Source: JAFDYH01 sp049840875
GTDB lineage: Bacteria; Bacteroidota; Bacteroidia; Chitinophagales; Chitinophagaceae
Assembly: GCA_049840875.1 (NCBI GenBank)
Contig: JASGJE010000020.1
Span: 124,001 to 188,000, forward strand
Length of the DNA stretch: 64,000 nucleotides
Direction: 5' to 3'
A model generated the notes under the pieces. That model had not been told where the DNA came from. It saw only the letters and a list, made by a program, of their open reading frames with translations, and did no database searches. Positions 62,441 through 64,000 of the stretch are shown piece by piece (positions within the stretch are counted from its first letter, which is position 1; each line of letters starts with the position of its first letter). The translations under genes and the position numbers were made by a program.

Positions 62441-62704
62441 TCACAGCTTTTTTCTGAGCCGGCCGCCAATTCTGATAGCTACTTCTACAAGTACACCACC
62501 AAGCGTGACAGTCACTATTATTTTTTTGAAAAGATCCCAGGGCCACGCATCATTTTTAAGAAAATAAATCCCACAAACAATTAATGCCAATATGATACCA
62601 AAGGAGAAAGCCCCCCAGACAAGATTTTTACCAGCATAAAAAAATGCTACGAGAAAGATAAAGCCAATAAAAGCGAGAATGTCCCAAATGTTAAGTCCCA
62701 GCAT
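62441..62704 (-). CDS. Small membrane protein of unknown family
   Basis: An 87-residue protein with an ATG start and two to three hydrophobic helices (IWDILAFIGFIFLVAFFYAG, FSFGIILALIVCGIYFLK, IIVTVTLGGVLVEVAIRI). It ends with basic residues RLRKKL. It shows no recognised domain. It lies between PadR and the DUF3667 gene on the same strand and may be part of a loose group of envelope membrane proteins. Confidence 0.55.
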   Translation of the reverse strand: MLGLNIWDILAFIGFIFLVAFFYAGKNLVWGAFSFGIILALIVCGIYFLKNDAWPWDLFKKIIVTVTLGGVLVEVAIRIGGRLRKKL

Positions 62705-62846
62705 ACAGTTGATAAGTTCCTTTGAGTTCTATACTGCAAATTTATCTGCAAAATTTAAGTGCAGTCTAATTTGAAGTGTTGAAATTAATACCTTTCTGAA
62801 CAACCTGCAACCACTTATAGAACATTCATCCAGTTCTTTTGCCAGA

Positions 62847-63566
62847 TCAATTTCCTAATAATTTCGTCAGGATATCCTCTACATAGTTTGCCAGGACAAA
62901 GGTGAGGGTGACAGCCACTACACTTTTAATAATTATGATCCACTTGTTTTCTTCCTTGTAAAAGTTGATAAAAGTTACTGCATTGTAGATCGCAATAACA
63001 GCAAGTTCAGACCATGCCGTGTCATAGTCATGCCACACCAGTTTAGGAATAAAAAGCGCTGCTGCAATTAGAAAGAAAAAGGAAGTATTGTATAAAACCA
63101 GCACGCCAATTTCAGCATAATTGTATTTACGATTGTAAAACACCAGCCATGCAATAAACACGTATACCGGCATCATAAGGATATGTGTAAGCACGAGGTA
63201 TTGGTGAAAAAAATGAGTTTGAGCTTCATCGCCGGTGTGATAATATTTTTCAAGAGCCGTCAAAATCCAATACCTGAGCACTGCGTCGATAGTAGCACAG
63301 ATAAAAAACATAGAAAACGGTTTTTGATAACGGCTACGGTCACCCTCAATAAAACGTCGTTGCATGGTACCGGGAGAAAGCAATAATTGCTTTACCGTAA
63401 ACCCGAAGCCTTTATCAAGATGTGTAAAAAAATGAAAGACATCATGCAATAGGTTGTGAATAGTAATCCGCTTGGCAGTTACAGCCTCTCCGCAATTACT
63501 GCAGTATTTCCCCTCTATCGTTTCGCCACAACGGCGGCATGCTTTCGGATCGTTGACGGAAGACAT
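62847..63566 (-). CDS. DUF3667 membrane protein
   Basis: A 239-residue protein with an N-terminal zinc ribbon (Cys10-x2-Cys13 ... Cys22-x2-Cys25 in ACRRCGETIEGKYCSNCGEA). This is followed by ITIHNLLHDVFHFFTHLDKGF, and LLSPGTMQRRFIEGDRSRYQKPF, marks of DUF3667. Four to five hydrophobic helices then follow (MFFICATIDAVLRYWIL, ILMMPVYVFIAWLVFY, and others). DUF3667 proteins are inner-membrane proteins of unknown function in Bacteroidota. It may be regulated separately, since 140 bases separate it from the next gene. Confidence 0.8.
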   Translation of the reverse strand: MSSVNDPKACRRCGETIEGKYCSNCGEAVTAKRITIHNLLHDVFHFFTHLDKGFGFTVKQLLLSPGTMQRRFIEGDRSRYQKPFSMFFICATIDAVLRYWILTALEKYYHTGDEAQTHFFHQYLVLTHILMMPVYVFIAWLVFYNRKYNYAEIGVLVLYNTSFFFLIAAALFIPKLVWHDYDTAWSELAVIAIYNAVTFINFYKEENKWIIIIKSVVAVTLTFVLANYVEDILTKLLGN

Positions 63567-63637
63567 GGAATATTTATTGACAAAATAAATATAGAGAGAA
63601 ACTTTGAAAGAAGACGAAGCCGGGTGTTACTTCATTG

Positions 63638-63907
63638 CTACTTGTAGTCTGCGAAAATCATATTTAAAAAGAGAAAGGCGAGTGACAATATCCACGGCCA
63701 TATGCTTATAAATACGGCGGAACGATAGTTGTGTTTTGCTACAATTGTATAAAGCGCCGCAATTCCAAGGGTGATAAAGAGGGCGCCAAAAATAATATTC
63801 GCTCTTTGCGAATATTTACTCGATTGAAGTACATTAAAGAAATTGAGTAGAAAGTAAAACGCGAAATACAGATTGATGCAGGATACTATCCATGCCAGCC
63901 ATTTCAT
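63638..63907 (-). CDS. Small membrane protein
   Basis: An 89-residue protein with an ATG start and three hydrophobic segments (WLAWIVSCINLYFAFYFLL, IIFGALFITLGIAALYTIV, VFISIWPWILSLAFLFLNM). No domain is recognised. It is the last complete frame in the window and lies in the same direction as the DUF3667 gene. Confidence 0.5.
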   Translation of the reverse strand: MKWLAWIVSCINLYFAFYFLLNFFNVLQSSKYSQRANIIFGALFITLGIAALYTIVAKHNYRSAVFISIWPWILSLAFLFLNMIFADYK

Positions 63908-64000
63908 TTGTTCTAAGATTTTGGTTGAAAGAGGTTAAAGATAAATCTTGTACAACTATGTAGTGTCAACTGTTTTTGTCCTTTTTCTCATTTTTAAAAG

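Noticed and set aside
1..64000. CRISPR array, rRNA operon, prophage or plasmid genes
   Set aside because: No regular spacer array, rRNA signature, integrase or replication protein was seen. The only transposase is the single RAYT.

Overview
The window is chromosomal DNA of a member of the Bacteroidota, most likely the Chitinophagaceae. The signs are AT-rich coding sequence, two secreted proteins with type IX secretion (T9SS) tails, many short signal peptides ending in AQ, promoters of the TTTG-N19-TAnnTTTG type, a BlaI/M56 pair, an OstA/LptD/MCE/amidase envelope locus and a BshC bacillithiol enzyme. No phage, plasmid, CRISPR array or rRNA was seen. The genus assignment is inference; no search was run.

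Layout. 1-9.6 kb: scattered metabolic and secreted proteins (DUF4832 fragment, dimethylargininase-like enzyme, RidA-like protein, TIGR03118 protein, secreted Gfo/Idh/MocA protein, S10 peptidase, amidohydrolase). 9.6-11.9 kb: proline operon proB-proA with a good promoter. 12.0-12.8 kb: a REP-associated (RAYT/Y1) transposase framed by two nested palindromes in mirror order. 12.9-17.3 kb: Gfo/Idh/MocA oxidoreductase, SMR efflux protein, small lipoprotein, and a BlaI repressor with an M56 membrane protease that carries a repeat-rich C-terminus. 17.3-26.9 kb: esterase, large T9SS protein, AraC regulator, TonB-like protein, GH5-like hydrolase, FAD amino-acid oxidoreductase and an SMP-30-like propeller. 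26.9-30.1 kb: bshC and a serine hydrolase. 30.3-40.8 kb: cell-envelope block (beta-barrel protein, OstA/LptA-like, MCE/MlaD-like, two tandem amidases, divergent LptD, PlsC-like acyltransferase) followed by ung. 40.8-48.4 kb: ThuA pair, Fe-S protein, second SMP-30-like protein, PQQ-type sugar dehydrogenase, an inverted-repeat element and a LamG/T9SS protein. 48.4-49.2 kb: tRNA-Arg(TCT) and an ImmA/IrrE-like protein. 49.3-54.4 kb: a compact five-gene ABC/OmpA/coiled-coil operon. 54.7-64 kb: DUF1349 protein, hutH, two multi-spanning membrane proteins, PadR with a FtsX-like permease, and small membrane proteins including DUF3667.

The strongest candidate for a little-described system is the operon at 49295-54408. 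It encodes a cytoplasmic coiled-coil protein, a two-helix membrane protein with a long coiled-coil domain, a membrane-anchored solute-binding domain fused to an OmpA peptidoglycan-binding domain, a permease and an ATPase. Together they would couple a nitrate/taurine-type ABC transporter to the cell wall and to a cytoplasmic scaffold. Other notable items are the tRNA-Arg with a co-varying A19/U56 elbow pair, the mirror-image palindromes around the RAYT gene, a 163-bp inverted-repeat element at 46.0 kb, the nine 29-residue repeats in the M56 protein, and enzyme-like proteins that lack a canonical catalytic residue (RidA-like, ImmA-like).
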